The notes: generated by a model from the sequence alone, not told the origin. Positions 7,879-17,401 are shown, numbered from the stretch's first letter. The stretch: 64,000 bases of DNA from Acidobacteriota bacterium (GCA_003222895.1 QHXI01000064.1:16172-80171); one strand, 5' to 3'. Program-made: numbers and translations.

Positions 7879-10800
7879 TCTCGCTCCAATGTGTCGTACA
7901 GCGGATGAACCAGACTCAAGATCCATGGCTCATTCGCGACGGTCACCGCCAGAATCCGAACCCGTTCGCTGTCCGGCAAGGTTAGCGTTCTTGCGCCCGG
8001 CGCCAAATCGATTGCGTAGGCAAACAGGTAGGAATAGGCGTAGGGTTCGGCGCTGCCGTCGGCCGCTCGTCGCTGGGAAGAGAACCACGCGACGTCAGCG
8101 CGTTTAATAAATCCGGGCCGCAAGCCTATCATCTCGCCATAAATATTTGGGCGCGTGCGCACCGGCGTGCCCGGCGGCGCGTTTGGCCTGATGGGAATCG
8201 GCTCTTCAATAGTCCGCCAGATTCGATCGCCCCATTGACCGATGAAACCGGTCCATTCCTGAATCGTTAGGTCCGTCGCTTTCGAGCCAACACGGAATGT
8301 CGCTTTCTGATCACCGTTGGCCGCCGCAGCTAACAGATAAACGCGATTGAAATTTCCTGTGGGCAGATTGATCGTTTGGCCGTGAGCGATGATTGCGTTC
8401 GGTTTCCCCGCGGGCGCAAGATCGAAACGGATGCCTCCAAAAGTTATCTGGCGCGGCAACATTTCCGCGGGCAGAGCTTTTCCTTGCGACGCGCCCTGAC
8501 TGTTCGGCGCCCAATCGAACGCGCCATCCGCTGGCCGGCCCATGCGGGCCGCGACAGACATTTCGTAATCAAGCGGAACAGGCTGAGAATTAATTTGCGG
8601 AATCCTGATCCGAGATGGCGCGAGTTTGATCGCAAACGTTCGTGGTTGGTATGCATCGAACGACGTAGTCAGCTCGCCGTTCGAAACGTTCGCCGGACTG
8701 AGTGGTTGTTCTTGCCCGTTGACTTCGCGCGCGGCGATGATCACGGATGGAAACGAAATGTGAACATTCGCTTCGCGCTTGCCATCCATTTCGACCAGGC
8801 GAACGATCGTCTCGTCGCTTAGCTCCGCTTTCTTCAGGGCCATCACGCGAATCCGGTCGTTGTTAAGTTTCAGCAGCGAAAAAGTCTTTCCGAGCGCGCC
8901 CGCGTGGGACGGACTTTGAAAAGCAGTCAGCGGTTGGTTCAGACGGTAAGCTTGCCAATCGGTCTGCGACTGTCGCCAATCGTTCGCGTGTCCGGCGAGG
9001 CCAAAGATTATTTCGTGACGACCGATGTCCTGCGTTCCCTGGTCAGCATAACCGCCGCGCGTTCCGGGTGTGCGAATCAGCGTCAAACGAATCGTCTTGT
9101 CATCCAGCTTGTCTGAAGCATTCTTGCAGTCAGTCAGTATCGTGACTCCGAACGATCCGCTCTTGTCGGTCAGATCGATCCATTGATGTGACGCAACTTC
9201 AAATTGGCGTTCCTCCTCGTTCGAGCGCTGCACAGTGCCGACGTCCCAGTTGTATGTCGCGAGATTGTTAGCGGCGCTGAGCGGAAAGGTCGCCTTCAGA
9301 TTCGCTTCTTTGGTCTTCCAATTAATGACGTTGCTGAATTCAACGCGATTGCCCGCGTCACCCGTCGATAGACTGATTCGCTGCACGAACTTGCTACCTT
9401 CGGTCTCGCGCTCGACTTCGATCGCGACGCGCACGGGCCCGGTTTCCACGACGCGAACTTTCGCACTGCCAGAAACAAAACTACGCGGCGCGCGCTGCTC
9501 GTCTTCAAAGTCCATGTTCCAGGCGGGCCATCGCCGCGGATTGTCCGTTGAAATCGCCAAGCGAATCGGCGCCGACAGCAATTCGCGGTTGAGTTGCTTG
9601 TCGAAGATGTGCGAGACATCACCGTGACTGTCGATCGCCAGGCGATAGCGAGCATTCTCGAGCGACAATTCAGTGACCTTTAGTTCGGAAGGAGATTGCA
9701 GAGAGCTGGCGGGCTGGACGTCGTAGACTGCAAAACCGACCGAGGGAACTTTAGCGAGAAACAGAACTTTGCCGTGCGACATTTGCGCCGGCACTTCAAC
9801 GCCTTTGGGATCAACAATACGCACCGCCGCAGGTGGGCCATTCGGAAATTGGATGTTTGCTTCGACAACGTCTTCGCGCTGAACGTTCAGAGGATTGTAG
9901 ACAACGATCGCAATTCCTTTTGCTTCGGTATCCAAGCCGGCCGCGACTCCGTTCGCTGCGCTCGTCAACACGCCCGCGAATTGATTCATCGCGAGCACGT
10001 CATCGTTCCAGGCAAACTCGAAGGCCTTCGGCGTTGCGGTGCCGGGAAGCAGATCGTGAAACTGTCCCCCCATCACCAAGGTCCATGCGTCGTTCAAACG
10101 CTCACGCGGATACGCACGAGCGCCTAACCATTCAGCGGCGACCGAGGCTTTCTCAGCCGCATCGGCAAGCAATTCGTTCTTGCGCATCCAACGCTTTTGA
10201 TAAGCCTCCGACGTGAGCGATCCAGCGGAATGATTAATTAATTCGAGGTCGCCTTTGTAGCGCGGCAAACGATCGGTCGAGCAACAATTGAGAATGTCTT
10301 TGAAGATTTGATCAGCTTTCGACCAAGTCACGTGTATTGGTCCATCGCCGACCGGAACCGGCGCAGTCGGGGCTCGCGGTTGCACACCAAACGGAAAGAA
10401 TGGTGGCAGCGACGATTTGCTCTTGGTGATGATCGCTTCCATCAATTTCACCGAACTCTCGTTCGGCGAGCCGCCGACGTCGCCCGTGCCGACGTAATGA
10501 TAATCAGCAAAAATCCCGGTCAAGTTGCCGTTCGTCGCGATTCGCTTGGGCCAGTCCTCCTGACTTCGATTTCGCACCTGGCTGAGTTGTGCTGTCCTAA
10601 TGGGATCGGGGCCGGGCGGCGGTGGCGGCGACTTCGTGATGTCATAGTTTACCTGGCTGCCATAGCTCATCGGATTGAGCGCGGCCATCACCGTGCGTCC
10701 ATCTGGACCTTCCCAAAGGCCTACATTAAAAGGAATCCCGACCGGCGTGTTCTCCAGCGAGCCGCGTCCGCCGACGTGCGGCGCCGGCTGCCACGCTGAA

Positions 10801-11429
10801 GAAAGTTTTTGCGTTGAGAAACCTTTAATGCCTGAATGCGCGAGGATGCTTGGCAGCGAAGCAGGAAAGCCAAAACAATCGGGCAGCATGTATTCGTCGC
10901 TGGCGATTCCGAACTCTTTGCGAAACCAATTGTTGCCGTAAAGAATCTGCCGAATGATCGATTCAGCGTTCGGCGAATTCACGTCGCCTTCTTCCATCGA
11001 CGAGCCCGCCGGAAACCAACGGCCATTCGCGACGTAATGCTTCAAGCGTTCGAAGTCCGAAGGGTAATACTCCTTCATTAATCGATATCGATTCGCGCCG
11101 GTGAAATTGAAAATGTAGTGCGGGTACTTTTCGAACAGCGCGAAATTGTTCCGCATCGTCTTGGTAAGATACTCCTGAATGACCTGCGGATATTCCCAAC
11201 GCCATTCAGTGTCGAGATGCGCATAGCCGACGACGTAGAGCGTCGGGTCTTTCGATAAGTCAGGCCGAAGAGCGTTTGCGGCTGCGACCTTTGGTTTCGA
11301 TTTTTCCGACGTATTGCGCGCCCGCGTTGCGTCACTGCGTCTTGAATGGCGAGTTTGGCTGGACCCGCTGACCATAAATACGGCGCACAGGAGCAACAGC
11401 AACGATGATCGGTTCAATTTGGCGAACAT
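7875..11429 (-). CDS. GH38-type alpha-mannosidase, exported
   Basis: A 1184-residue protein with an N-terminal signal (LLLLLCAVFMVSGSS). The GH38 zinc site HLDTEWRWEYP is at residues 71-80 (His71, Asp73), and the nucleophile Asp is in MLPDCFGFPASLPS near residue 184. A middle domain (HLDTEW...LPGTATPKAFEFAWNDD) and C-terminal beta-domains (PSRIRIPQINSQPVPLDYEMS) complete the usual order. GH38 enzymes cleave alpha-mannosides. The length of nearly 1200 residues reflects extra C-terminal beta-sandwich domains, with GIRFDLAPAGKPNAIIAHGQ resembling an NPCBM-like module. It leads the operon with the discoidin-like gene and galM. Confidence 0.87.
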   Translation of the reverse strand: MFAKLNRSSLLLLLCAVFMVSGSSQTRHSRRSDATRARNTSEKSKPKVAAANALRPDLSKDPTLYVVGYAHLDTEWRWEYPQVIQEYLTKTMRNNFALFEKYPHYIFNFTGANRYRLMKEYYPSDFERLKHYVANGRWFPAGSSMEEGDVNSPNAESIIRQILYGNNWFRKEFGIASDEYMLPDCFGFPASLPSILAHSGIKGFSTQKLSSAWQPAPHVGGRGSLENTPVGIPFNVGLWEGPDGRTVMAALNPMSYGSQVNYDITKSPPPPPGPDPIRTAQLSQVRNRSQEDWPKRIATNGNLTGIFADYHYVGTGDVGGSPNESSVKLMEAIITKSKSSLPPFFPFGVQPRAPTAPVPVGDGPIHVTWSKADQIFKDILNCCSTDRLPRYKGDLELINHSAGSLTSEAYQKRWMRKNELLADAAEKASVAAEWLGARAYPRERLNDAWTLVMGGQFHDLLPGTATPKAFEFAWNDDVLAMNQFAGVLTSAANGVAAGLDTEAKGIAIVVYNPLNVQREDVVEANIQFPNGPPAAVRIVDPKGVEVPAQMSHGKVLFLAKVPSVGFAVYDVQPASSLQSPSELKVTELSLENARYRLAIDSHGDVSHIFDKQLNRELLSAPIRLAISTDNPRRWPAWNMDFEDEQRAPRSFVSGSAKVRVVETGPVRVAIEVERETEGSKFVQRISLSTGDAGNRVEFSNVINWKTKEANLKATFPLSAANNLATYNWDVGTVQRSNEEERQFEVASHQWIDLTDKSGSFGVTILTDCKNASDKLDDKTIRLTLIRTPGTRGGYADQGTQDIGRHEIIFGLAGHANDWRQSQTDWQAYRLNQPLTAFQSPSHAGALGKTFSLLKLNNDRIRVMALKKAELSDETIVRLVEMDGKREANVHISFPSVIIAAREVNGQEQPLSPANVSNGELTTSFDAYQPRTFAIKLAPSRIRIPQINSQPVPLDYEMSVAARMGRPADGAFDWAPNSQGASQGKALPAEMLPRQITFGGIRFDLAPAGKPNAIIAHGQTINLPTGNFNRVYLLAAAANGDQKATFRVGSKATDLTIQEWTGFIGQWGDRIWRTIEEPIPIRPNAPPGTPVRTRPNIYGEMIGLRPGFIKRADVAWFSSQRRAADGSAEPYAYSYLFAYAIDLAPGARTLTLPDSERVRILAVTVANEPWILSLVHPLYDTLERE

Positions 11430-11820
11430 GGTTTTAGCCGCATAACGGCGAAAATGTTTATAGCCGGCCTGGGATACTTCTACTTCTTTCCGAATTGAGC
11501 GAACGTGCTTCGCTCAATTCGGAAAGAGCCGATGATTAGAGTAGATCCTATCTATAAATATTTCGTGCCTATGGCACTCCTTCACCGGATCTTGGTTCTT
11601 GTTGTTTCACTTTCGGCAATGTGATGTCGCGCAAAGGGCGGCTCTGATGAAGTCGAGTGTTCTCTCATTCTCACACGGCTTCAGCCCGGTGTTTCGGCGC
11701 GCGCATTTTAAGAGAAACCGTTTCAACCGCTTCTGAGAAACTGTTGAAAACAGTTCGAATTCAATAAACCCGGTTACACCCGGCTAAAGCCGGGTGAGAA
11801 TGAGAAATAAGCAAAGCCGT
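11430..11820. repeat. Intergenic inverted repeats between GH38 and GH3 genes
   Basis: No gene is seen in this 390-base gap. A perfect 17-bp stem CTTTCCGAATTGAGCGA with a 7-base loop lies at 11486-11526. A second hairpin CACCCGGCTAAAGCCGGGTG is at 11777-11796. It is flanked by GTGAGAATGAGA, whose complement TCTCATTCTCAC lies near 11663, so the whole 11663-11810 block can fold as one large dyad. The hairpin at 11777 could end GH3 transcription on the minus strand. Confidence 0.6.
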
Positions 11821-14319
11821 CTACTTGAAACGCGCGATCTCAAACTGCCCGGTCAATCTAATATCTTCGGAACCTGATCCAATCATGACCTTGAACTTAC
11901 CCGGTTCGATGACGAAATGAAGTTGCCGATTCCACAACGCAAGGTCATCATGCGCCAGCACAAAGGTAACCGTTTTGGTTTCGCCCGGCTTCAAGTGGAT
12001 GCGTTCAAAGCCACGCAGATTCTTTTCATAAGTGGTGACGCTCGTCACAAGTTCGTGGGTATATAGCTGGACGACTTCATCGCCATCGCGTGAACCAGTG
12101 TTGGTGACATCGACCGAGACTTTGATATTCGAAGTTAGATCCACCCGGAAGGTCGGGCGCATGCTTCGTCGGTTGGCACTAGTATTGCTGACCATCGTGG
12201 TCTGCGGATTAATTCTCAAATTGCCATACGCGAAAGTCGTGTAACTCAGGCCGTGCCCGAAGAAATACAGCGCACCGTTTACGCGCGTCTTTTCCCCTTC
12301 CCATTGCGCATTGGGTTTAGTCGGAAAGTTGTAAGGAATCTGGCCGACAGTTTTCGGAAATGTGACGCTCAGTTTGCCGCCCGGATTGTAATCGCCGAAC
12401 AAAACGTCAGCGATCGCGGTTCCGCCCTGAGCACCGGGAAACCAGGCTTCGATAATTCCGGGAACGTACTTGTCGATCCAGTTGATGCTCATCGGCCGGC
12501 CATTTAATAAAACGACGACGGTTGGCTTGCCGGTGACATAAACGGCTTGAACCAGCTCGAGTTGCCGGCCGGGCAAATCGAGACTTGTGCGCGAGGCCGT
12601 CTCGCCGACCGTGTTTGGTGAATCGCCGAGTACAACGACAGCAACGTCTGACTTCTTCACGGCTTCGACTGCTTTCGCAATCTCGTCCTTTTCTTTTTGC
12701 GTCAGCGGCTCAGGCAAGACTTCCGTCTGCGGCCAATGTTCGTCGGTAACGTCACATCCTTTGGCGTAATTCACTCTGACGCTATTGCCCAATTTGTTTT
12801 TGATTCCCTGGAGCACGGTAATCCCGTTAATCTGGTTTGGCCCATAGCGATAGCGGGTAAGATTGTCGTCGTCCGCGTTTGGGCCAATGACGGCGATCGA
12901 ATGAATGTCTTTGTTGAGCGGTAATGCGTTGTGATCGTTCTTGAGCAGGACGATGCTTTCGCGCGCGGCGCGCAGCGCCACCTGTTGATGTTCCGGTGAA
13001 TTCACAATCTTCTCGGCACGTGCCGCATCCTCAACATAAGGATGATCGAATAAGCCCAGGATGAATTTCACTCGCAGCACGTCGCGCACGCGATCGTCGA
13101 GTGTCTTCAGCGACACCTTTCCTTCTTTGACCAATTCGCGCAGGGGCAGAACGAAATCTTCAGGCGGCGTGAAATTTGTTTTGACGTTGAGACCGGCTTC
13201 GATCGATTGGCGCACCGCGTCCTTCATGTCTGTCGCGACGCCGTGCTTGTTGTAGAGATACTCGACGGCTGCGCTGTCGGAAACCACATAGCCGCGAAAA
13301 CCAAATTCGTTTCGTAGTCTATCAGTCAGCCAATAATGACTTCCGGTAACGGGCACGCTGTCGTAGTCGTTGTAAGAACTCATGACGCCGAGAATGTTTG
13401 CTTCCTTGATCGCGGCTTTGAATGGTGGCAGGAAAATGCTCTCCACTTCGTGCAGAGTCGCTTGCGGATCGGTACGGGCCTGTCCTTCACGAGCACCCTT
13501 GGCGATGCTGTAAATGGCGAAGTGCTTGGCCGTAGACACAATTTGATAATTCTTCTGCATCGCCTTGGCCATCTCGACCCCAAGTCGCGATACGAGATAA
13601 GGATCTTCGCCGTAGGTGTCTTCAATTCGTCCCCAACGTTGGTCGCGCGAGACGTCCAGCGTCGGCGCATACACGTTTGTGTAACCCAGCGCGCGCGCCT
13701 CGTCAGCGGTGATGCTGCCGATCTCGCTGATCAACTCCTTGTCCCACGTGTGGCCCTGGCCTAACTCGGAAGGGAAACTGGTTGAGGTTGAGTAGGCGAG
13801 GCCCCGCAGACCTTCGTTGGTGAAGTCAACCGGAATGCCGAGCCGCGTATCTTCAATGAAGAAACGCTGCACCTCGTTCATGGCCCAGACGTGCTTCGCG
13901 ATATCGGTGGCGTAGATGCTTTTGCCATGTGGGCCAATACCGTTGAGATGCTCGTGAATGTTTGCGATGCCGTCCTTCCACAACTTGGTCTTCCATTCTG
14001 GCGTCGGCAGTTCATCTTCCAACGGCGCGGGCTGACCGGTGCGACCACGGCCGACGCCGTAAAGCGTTGCGGTCTGACAGGTCTTCTCGTCGAGATTCAT
14101 CTGTCGCAAAAGATCTTCGACGCGGGCGTTAATTGGCGCCCGCGGATTCTCATAAATATCCATGCGACCGTTCTTATTCAGGTCAATCCAACCCTGGTGG
14201 TAAATTGGGTTCTGACCTTGCGCTGGTTGAGCGGAAAGGGCGGCGATGGTTGGCGCGGAGAATGAGGAAACAATCAACGCGCTTAACAAGGCCAGGCAGG
14301 TAGCTTTATGTTTTTTCAT
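11821..14319 (-). CDS. GH3 family beta-glucosidase, exported
   Basis: About 832 residues from the ATG at 14319, chosen because MKKHKATCLALLSALIVSSF is a good signal peptide. The GH3 N-terminal TIM-barrel shows DTRLGIPVDFTNEGLRG, RWGRIEDTYGEDPYLVSRLG, KHF and the nucleophile Asp in GFRGYVVSDSAAV near residue 348. The C-terminal domain has PGRQLELVQAVYVTGKPTVVVLLNGRP and GDYNPGGKLSVTFP, and ends with a fibronectin-III-like domain. An N-terminal DLNKNGRMDIYENP segment resembles a calcium-binding dockerin-like loop and is common in this GH3 subgroup. It cleaves terminal beta-linked glucose or xylose. It is divergent from the sugar ABC operon across a shared promoter region. Confidence 0.9.
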   Translation of the reverse strand: MKKHKATCLALLSALIVSSFSAPTIAALSAQPAQGQNPIYHQGWIDLNKNGRMDIYENPRAPINARVEDLLRQMNLDEKTCQTATLYGVGRGRTGQPAPLEDELPTPEWKTKLWKDGIANIHEHLNGIGPHGKSIYATDIAKHVWAMNEVQRFFIEDTRLGIPVDFTNEGLRGLAYSTSTSFPSELGQGHTWDKELISEIGSITADEARALGYTNVYAPTLDVSRDQRWGRIEDTYGEDPYLVSRLGVEMAKAMQKNYQIVSTAKHFAIYSIAKGAREGQARTDPQATLHEVESIFLPPFKAAIKEANILGVMSSYNDYDSVPVTGSHYWLTDRLRNEFGFRGYVVSDSAAVEYLYNKHGVATDMKDAVRQSIEAGLNVKTNFTPPEDFVLPLRELVKEGKVSLKTLDDRVRDVLRVKFILGLFDHPYVEDAARAEKIVNSPEHQQVALRAARESIVLLKNDHNALPLNKDIHSIAVIGPNADDDNLTRYRYGPNQINGITVLQGIKNKLGNSVRVNYAKGCDVTDEHWPQTEVLPEPLTQKEKDEIAKAVEAVKKSDVAVVVLGDSPNTVGETASRTSLDLPGRQLELVQAVYVTGKPTVVVLLNGRPMSINWIDKYVPGIIEAWFPGAQGGTAIADVLFGDYNPGGKLSVTFPKTVGQIPYNFPTKPNAQWEGEKTRVNGALYFFGHGLSYTTFAYGNLRINPQTTMVSNTSANRRSMRPTFRVDLTSNIKVSVDVTNTGSRDGDEVVQLYTHELVTSVTTYEKNLRGFERIHLKPGETKTVTFVLAHDDLALWNRQLHFVIEPGKFKVMIGSGSEDIRLTGQFEIARFK

Positions 14320-14342
14320 CAATCGGCTCGTTCGAATAACTA

Positions 14343-14371
14343 TTGACAGCATCTGGAGCAATCAATAGAAT
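14343..14371 (+). promoter_or_regulatory. Sigma-70-type promoter of the plus-strand sugar operon
   Basis: TTGACA at 14343-14348 and TAGAAT at 14366-14371 are separated by 17 bases, close to the sigma-70 consensus. A start site near 14378 is expected. The message would run into the broken GH105 remnant, the alginate-lyase-family gene and the ABC transporter genes. Confidence 0.6.
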
Positions 14372-14379
14372 CACGTTGC

Positions 14380-14395
14380 TCGTTACCGGTAACGA
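14380..14395. promoter_or_regulatory. LacI-family-type operator (16-bp perfect palindrome)
   Basis: TCGTTACCGGTAACGA is a perfect palindrome with a central CG pair, the form bound by LacI/GntR-family sugar repressors. It lies a few bases after the predicted transcription start of the promoter at 14343-14371 and in the divergent region upstream of the GH3 gene. The LacI-type gene at 22719-23738 is the obvious candidate regulator. No second copy was noticed by eye elsewhere in the window. Confidence 0.55.
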
Positions 14396-14462
14396 TTGTA
14401 AGCGCGCCACACTTTACAACGTAGCGTGTCGATTGGGCAAGAAGTTTCCTCTCGGTGCTTCA

Positions 14463-14849
14463 CGCCGAATCGACCTGAAGACTGGGCTTTGGTTCCAGGT
14501 CGTTGATAAAGGCGATGTGGAAGGCAATTGGTTGGAAAGATCAAGCTCAAGCATGTACAGCTACATGATGTGGATGGGCGTGAAGCGAGGCTATCTGCGG
14601 AAGCATTACGAAGCGATCGCCGAAAAAGGTTATCGGGACGTGCTTTCAAAACTTTCCAAAGACGCGGACGGTATGACGAATCTGATCGACATCTGCGAAG
14701 GCACGAACGTCAGCGATCTCGTTTACTACTTTGCGCGCAAACGAAACGTCAATGACTTTCACGGGCTCGGCGCTTTTCTAATCATGAATGAAGAATTGAG
14801 AGTCCCGAGTTTGCATTACAAGCCCACGCCAGGTTGGAGCGCGAACTGA
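14463..14849 (+). pseudogene. GH105 unsaturated rhamnogalacturonyl hydrolase, C-terminal remnant
   Basis: The frame reads DLKTGLWFQVVDKGD, GNWLERSSSSMYSYMMWMG, VKRGYLRKHYEAIAEKGY and DGMTNLIDICEGTNVSDL. This is the C-terminal third of YteR/YesR-type GH105 enzymes, which remove unsaturated galacturonate from rhamnogalacturonan oligomers. The N-terminal two thirds, including the signal peptide and catalytic Asp, are absent; upstream bases 14343-14462 show no homologous sequence. The fragment still reads without a stop up to 14849 and ends one base into the next start codon. The promoter and operator in front of it survive, so this is a 5'-deleted gene rather than an insertion at the edge. Confidence 0.75.
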
Positions 14850-16042
14850 TGTTCGAGATTACTCCCCTGTCGCGGCGGAGTGCGATGGTGGTGCTCGCGT
14901 CGGGGCTGTTATTGCTGAGTTGTTCGACCGCTTCGGCACAACAGCAGACGATTAATGTAGCCGCTTTCGATTGCATCCGCGTTCTCAAAGCCGCCAATCA
15001 ATATCTCTCCGAAAAACCTTTTACAGTAACAGCTTCACCAAGTTCGCGTAGCGCCGGTGGTCTGCACGACTTTTTCTCGGAGGGAGACTATTGGTGGCCC
15101 GATCCTGCGAATCCGAAGGGGCCTTACATTCAACGCGATGGCATGACGAACCCGGATAATTTCGTCGAGCATCGCCGCGCACTAATGCGTCTGAGCGTGC
15201 AAGTGCCGACGCTGGTCGCAGCATGGAGGTTAACGAAGGATAAACGTTACGCGTCGAAGGCGGCCGAACACCTGCGAGCATGGTTCGTTGATGAGCGCAC
15301 GCGCATGAATCCGAACCTGCAATACGCACAGGCAATTCATGGAGTCACGACGGGCCGCGGCATCGGGATCATCGACACAATTCATCTAGTTGAAGTTACA
15401 CGCGCCATCGAAGTGCTTAAAGACTCTTCGGCGTTATCGACAACTGAGCTTGGTTCGATCACGCAATGGTTCAAAAATTATTTGGTTTGGATGAGTACCA
15501 GCAAGAACGGAACCGATGAACGCGACGCGAAGAACAATCATGGAACTTGTTGGCTGCTGCAGGTCGCGGCATTCGCGCATTTGGTTGGTGATCAAAAGCA
15601 GCTCGATTACTGTCGCGAACGTTTCAAGACCGTGACCGTTCCTAATCAGATCGCCGAGAACGGTAGCTTTCCCGAAGAATTGAGGCGAACAAAGCCCTAT
15701 GGCTATTCGCTTTTTAATCTTGAGGCGATGGCGACAGTTTGCCAGATTCTAAGTACCCCGAAAGACAATTTGTTTACCTATGAAACCGCGAACGGTCGCA
15801 GCTTTCGACGTGCGATGGAATACATGGCGCCGTTCATTGGCAATAAGAAATCGTGGCCGCTCAAACCTGACGTGATGTACGACAAAGAATGGCCGATGCG
15901 ACAAGCGAGTCTCCTGTTTGCCGGAATCGCGTTCGACCGCAGAGACTACATTGAACTGTGGAAGACCCTGCCGGCAGACTCAAACGTTGAGGAAGTCATT
16001 CGCAATTTTTTCATTCGTCAGCCGGTGTTGTGGGTGAATTGA
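14849..16042 (+). CDS. Alginate lyase superfamily protein (PL5/PL38-like), exported
   Basis: 397 residues from the ATG at 14849, which overlaps the TGA of the GH105 remnant and has GGAG about 8 bases upstream. The N-terminus PLSRRSAMVVLASGLLLLSC is a signal with an Arg pair and a lipobox-like LLSC, so it may be a lipoprotein. The family core is clear: EGDYWWPDPANPKGPYIQRDG, FVEHRRALMRLSVQVPTLVAAWRLT, NNHGTCWLLQVAAFA and SFPEELRRTKPYGYSLFNLEAM, giving the alpha/alpha-toroid with catalytic Asn-His and Tyr. The family splits uronate polymers by beta-elimination. The real substrate may be glucuronan or alginate. Confidence 0.8.
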   Translation: MFEITPLSRRSAMVVLASGLLLLSCSTASAQQQTINVAAFDCIRVLKAANQYLSEKPFTVTASPSSRSAGGLHDFFSEGDYWWPDPANPKGPYIQRDGMTNPDNFVEHRRALMRLSVQVPTLVAAWRLTKDKRYASKAAEHLRAWFVDERTRMNPNLQYAQAIHGVTTGRGIGIIDTIHLVEVTRAIEVLKDSSALSTTELGSITQWFKNYLVWMSTSKNGTDERDAKNNHGTCWLLQVAAFAHLVGDQKQLDYCRERFKTVTVPNQIAENGSFPEELRRTKPYGYSLFNLEAMATVCQILSTPKDNLFTYETANGRSFRRAMEYMAPFIGNKKSWPLKPDVMYDKEWPMRQASLLFAGIAFDRRDYIELWKTLPADSNVEEVIRNFFIRQPVLWVN

Positions 16043-16057
16043 TCCGCGAGAGCCCGC

Positions 16058-16111
16058 ATGAAACTAACTTTCATTGATTGGACCGTCATGGTCGTCTACT
16101 TCGTTCTCTAG
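16058..16111 (+). pseudogene. Sodium:solute symporter, N-terminal remnant
   Basis: An ATG at 16058 opens MKLTFIDWTVMVVYFVL and then hits TAG. This is the standard N-terminus (first TM segment) of SSS-family sodium/sugar symporters. After the stop the sequence turns into a heptad repeat (16114-16145) and nothing more of the family is seen before the next gene. The match is short, so the call rests on the LTFIDWxVxxxYF pattern and its position after a lyase gene, where such symporters often sit. Confidence 0.5.
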
Positions 16112-16113
16112 AT

Positions 16114-16145
16114 ATTGCCAATTTTGGATTGCCGATTGCCGATTG
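16114..16145. repeat. Heptad tandem repeat (GATTGCC type)
   Basis: ATTGCCAATTTTGGATTGCC runs into GATTGCCGATTG, three near-identical 7-base units following directly on the symporter remnant. From 16146 to 16403 no convincing gene is seen; small open frames there lack family signals or ribosome sites. Confidence 0.5.
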
Positions 16146-16403
16146 ATCGTTATACTCCCGTCGATTAGTTCGCACGTGGTCGCGCGATGAGCCTGCGCTC
16201 ACGCGATGCTGTTCATAGGATGATGAATCGCGATCCTGACGCCGGTCGCACTTTCGAGCTGAGTTCGTTTCTCGTGCGCGTGCTGGGCGTCGACGATGTC
16301 AGGGCTAGCTTTCATGGCAGAGTTACCTGGTTTAGACTCCGGACTTGTCCGGCGGCCGCACGAGTGCTTCTTCCAAACGTCAATCCCTGGCTTAGAGGTC
16401 ATT

Positions 16404-17399
16404 ATGCGCAAAATATTTTTTCTATTGATTGCCTTAGCGCTGGTCGCGGCGGTCAGCTGCAATCGCTCGGGCACGAAGAATTCAAAGAAGCTCACCATCG
16501 CCGTGATTCCCAAAGGAACATCGCACGAATTTTGGAAGAGCATTCATGCGGGCGCGATCAAAGCAGCCCGCGAGCTTTCTTCACCCGGCGCTGAAGTCGA
16601 AGTGATTTGGAAAGGCCCGCTGCGCGAGGACGATCGCGAACAACAGATTCAGGTCGTGGAAGGGTTTGCTTCACAGGGAGTAAGCGGAATGGTCCTGGCG
16701 CCGCTCGACAATCGCGCCTTGGTGCGACCGGTCGAAGAGGCAAAGAACGCCGGCGTGCCGACTGTGATCATTGACTCGGCGCTCGCATCCCAATCGATCG
16801 TGAGTTTCGTCGCAACCGACAATCGCAAAGGTGGAATGCTGGGAGCAGATCGTTTGGGAGAATTGCTGGGCGGAAAGGGCAAAGTAATTCTGCTTCGCTA
16901 TGCGGAAGGATCGGCGAGTACGGAAGAACGCGAGGCGGGCTTTCTTCAGGAGATGAAGCAGAAGTTTCCGAACGTGGAATTAATCTCGACCGATCAGTAT
17001 GCGGGCGCGACGCGCGATACTGCCAAGCGGGCGTCAGAGAACCTGCTCAACCGGTTTGGCGATGACGTGCAGGGGATTTTTTGTCCGAATGAATCGACCA
17101 CGGCGGGAATGCTCTCGGCGTTACAGGACATCGGCAAAGCGGGCAAGGTGTTGTTCGTCGGATTCGACACGAGTCAGATGTTCGTCGACGCGATGCGCGC
17201 CAAGCAGCTCCACGGGATTGTGGTGCAGAATCCTTTTAATATGGGCTACCTCGGAGTCCGAACGTTGGTCGAGAGTCTGAAAGGCAAGCCTGTCGAAAAA
17301 CGCATCGATACCGGCGTGACTGTGATTACCCCGGACAATCTGGATGCTAAGGAGATGCAGGCGCTGCTGCATCCGCCGTTGGATGAGTATTTGAAATAG
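16404..17399 (+). CDS. Sugar ABC transporter substrate-binding lipoprotein (RbsB-like)
   Basis: 331 residues from the ATG at 16404. Longer frames upstream would bury the signal. The N-terminus MRKIFFLLIALALVAAVSC is a lipoprotein signal with the lipid-bearing Cys at 19. The mature part is a periplasmic-binding-protein type 1 fold: LTIAVIPKGTSHEFWKSIHAGA, GMVLAPLDNRALVRPVEEA, IDSALA, ATDNRKGGMLGADRLGELLGG, YAGATRDTAKRASENLL and IFCPNESTTAGMLSALQD. Ligands are mono- or small oligosaccharides bound outside the inner membrane and handed to the permease at 17519. Neighbouring L-fuconate dehydratase suggests L-fucose or a related sugar, which is inference. Confidence 0.88.
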   Translation: MRKIFFLLIALALVAAVSCNRSGTKNSKKLTIAVIPKGTSHEFWKSIHAGAIKAARELSSPGAEVEVIWKGPLREDDREQQIQVVEGFASQGVSGMVLAPLDNRALVRPVEEAKNAGVPTVIIDSALASQSIVSFVATDNRKGGMLGADRLGELLGGKGKVILLRYAEGSASTEEREAGFLQEMKQKFPNVELISTDQYAGATRDTAKRASENLLNRFGDDVQGIFCPNESTTAGMLSALQDIGKAGKVLFVGFDTSQMFVDAMRAKQLHGIVVQNPFNMGYLGVRTLVESLKGKPVEKRIDTGVTVITPDNLDAKEMQALLHPPLDEYLK

Positions 17400-17401
17400 A
17401 G

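Noticed and set aside
16187..16594. 135-residue plus-strand frame before the ABC binding protein
   Set aside because: It overlaps the start of the well-supported lipoprotein gene in another frame and shows no motifs.
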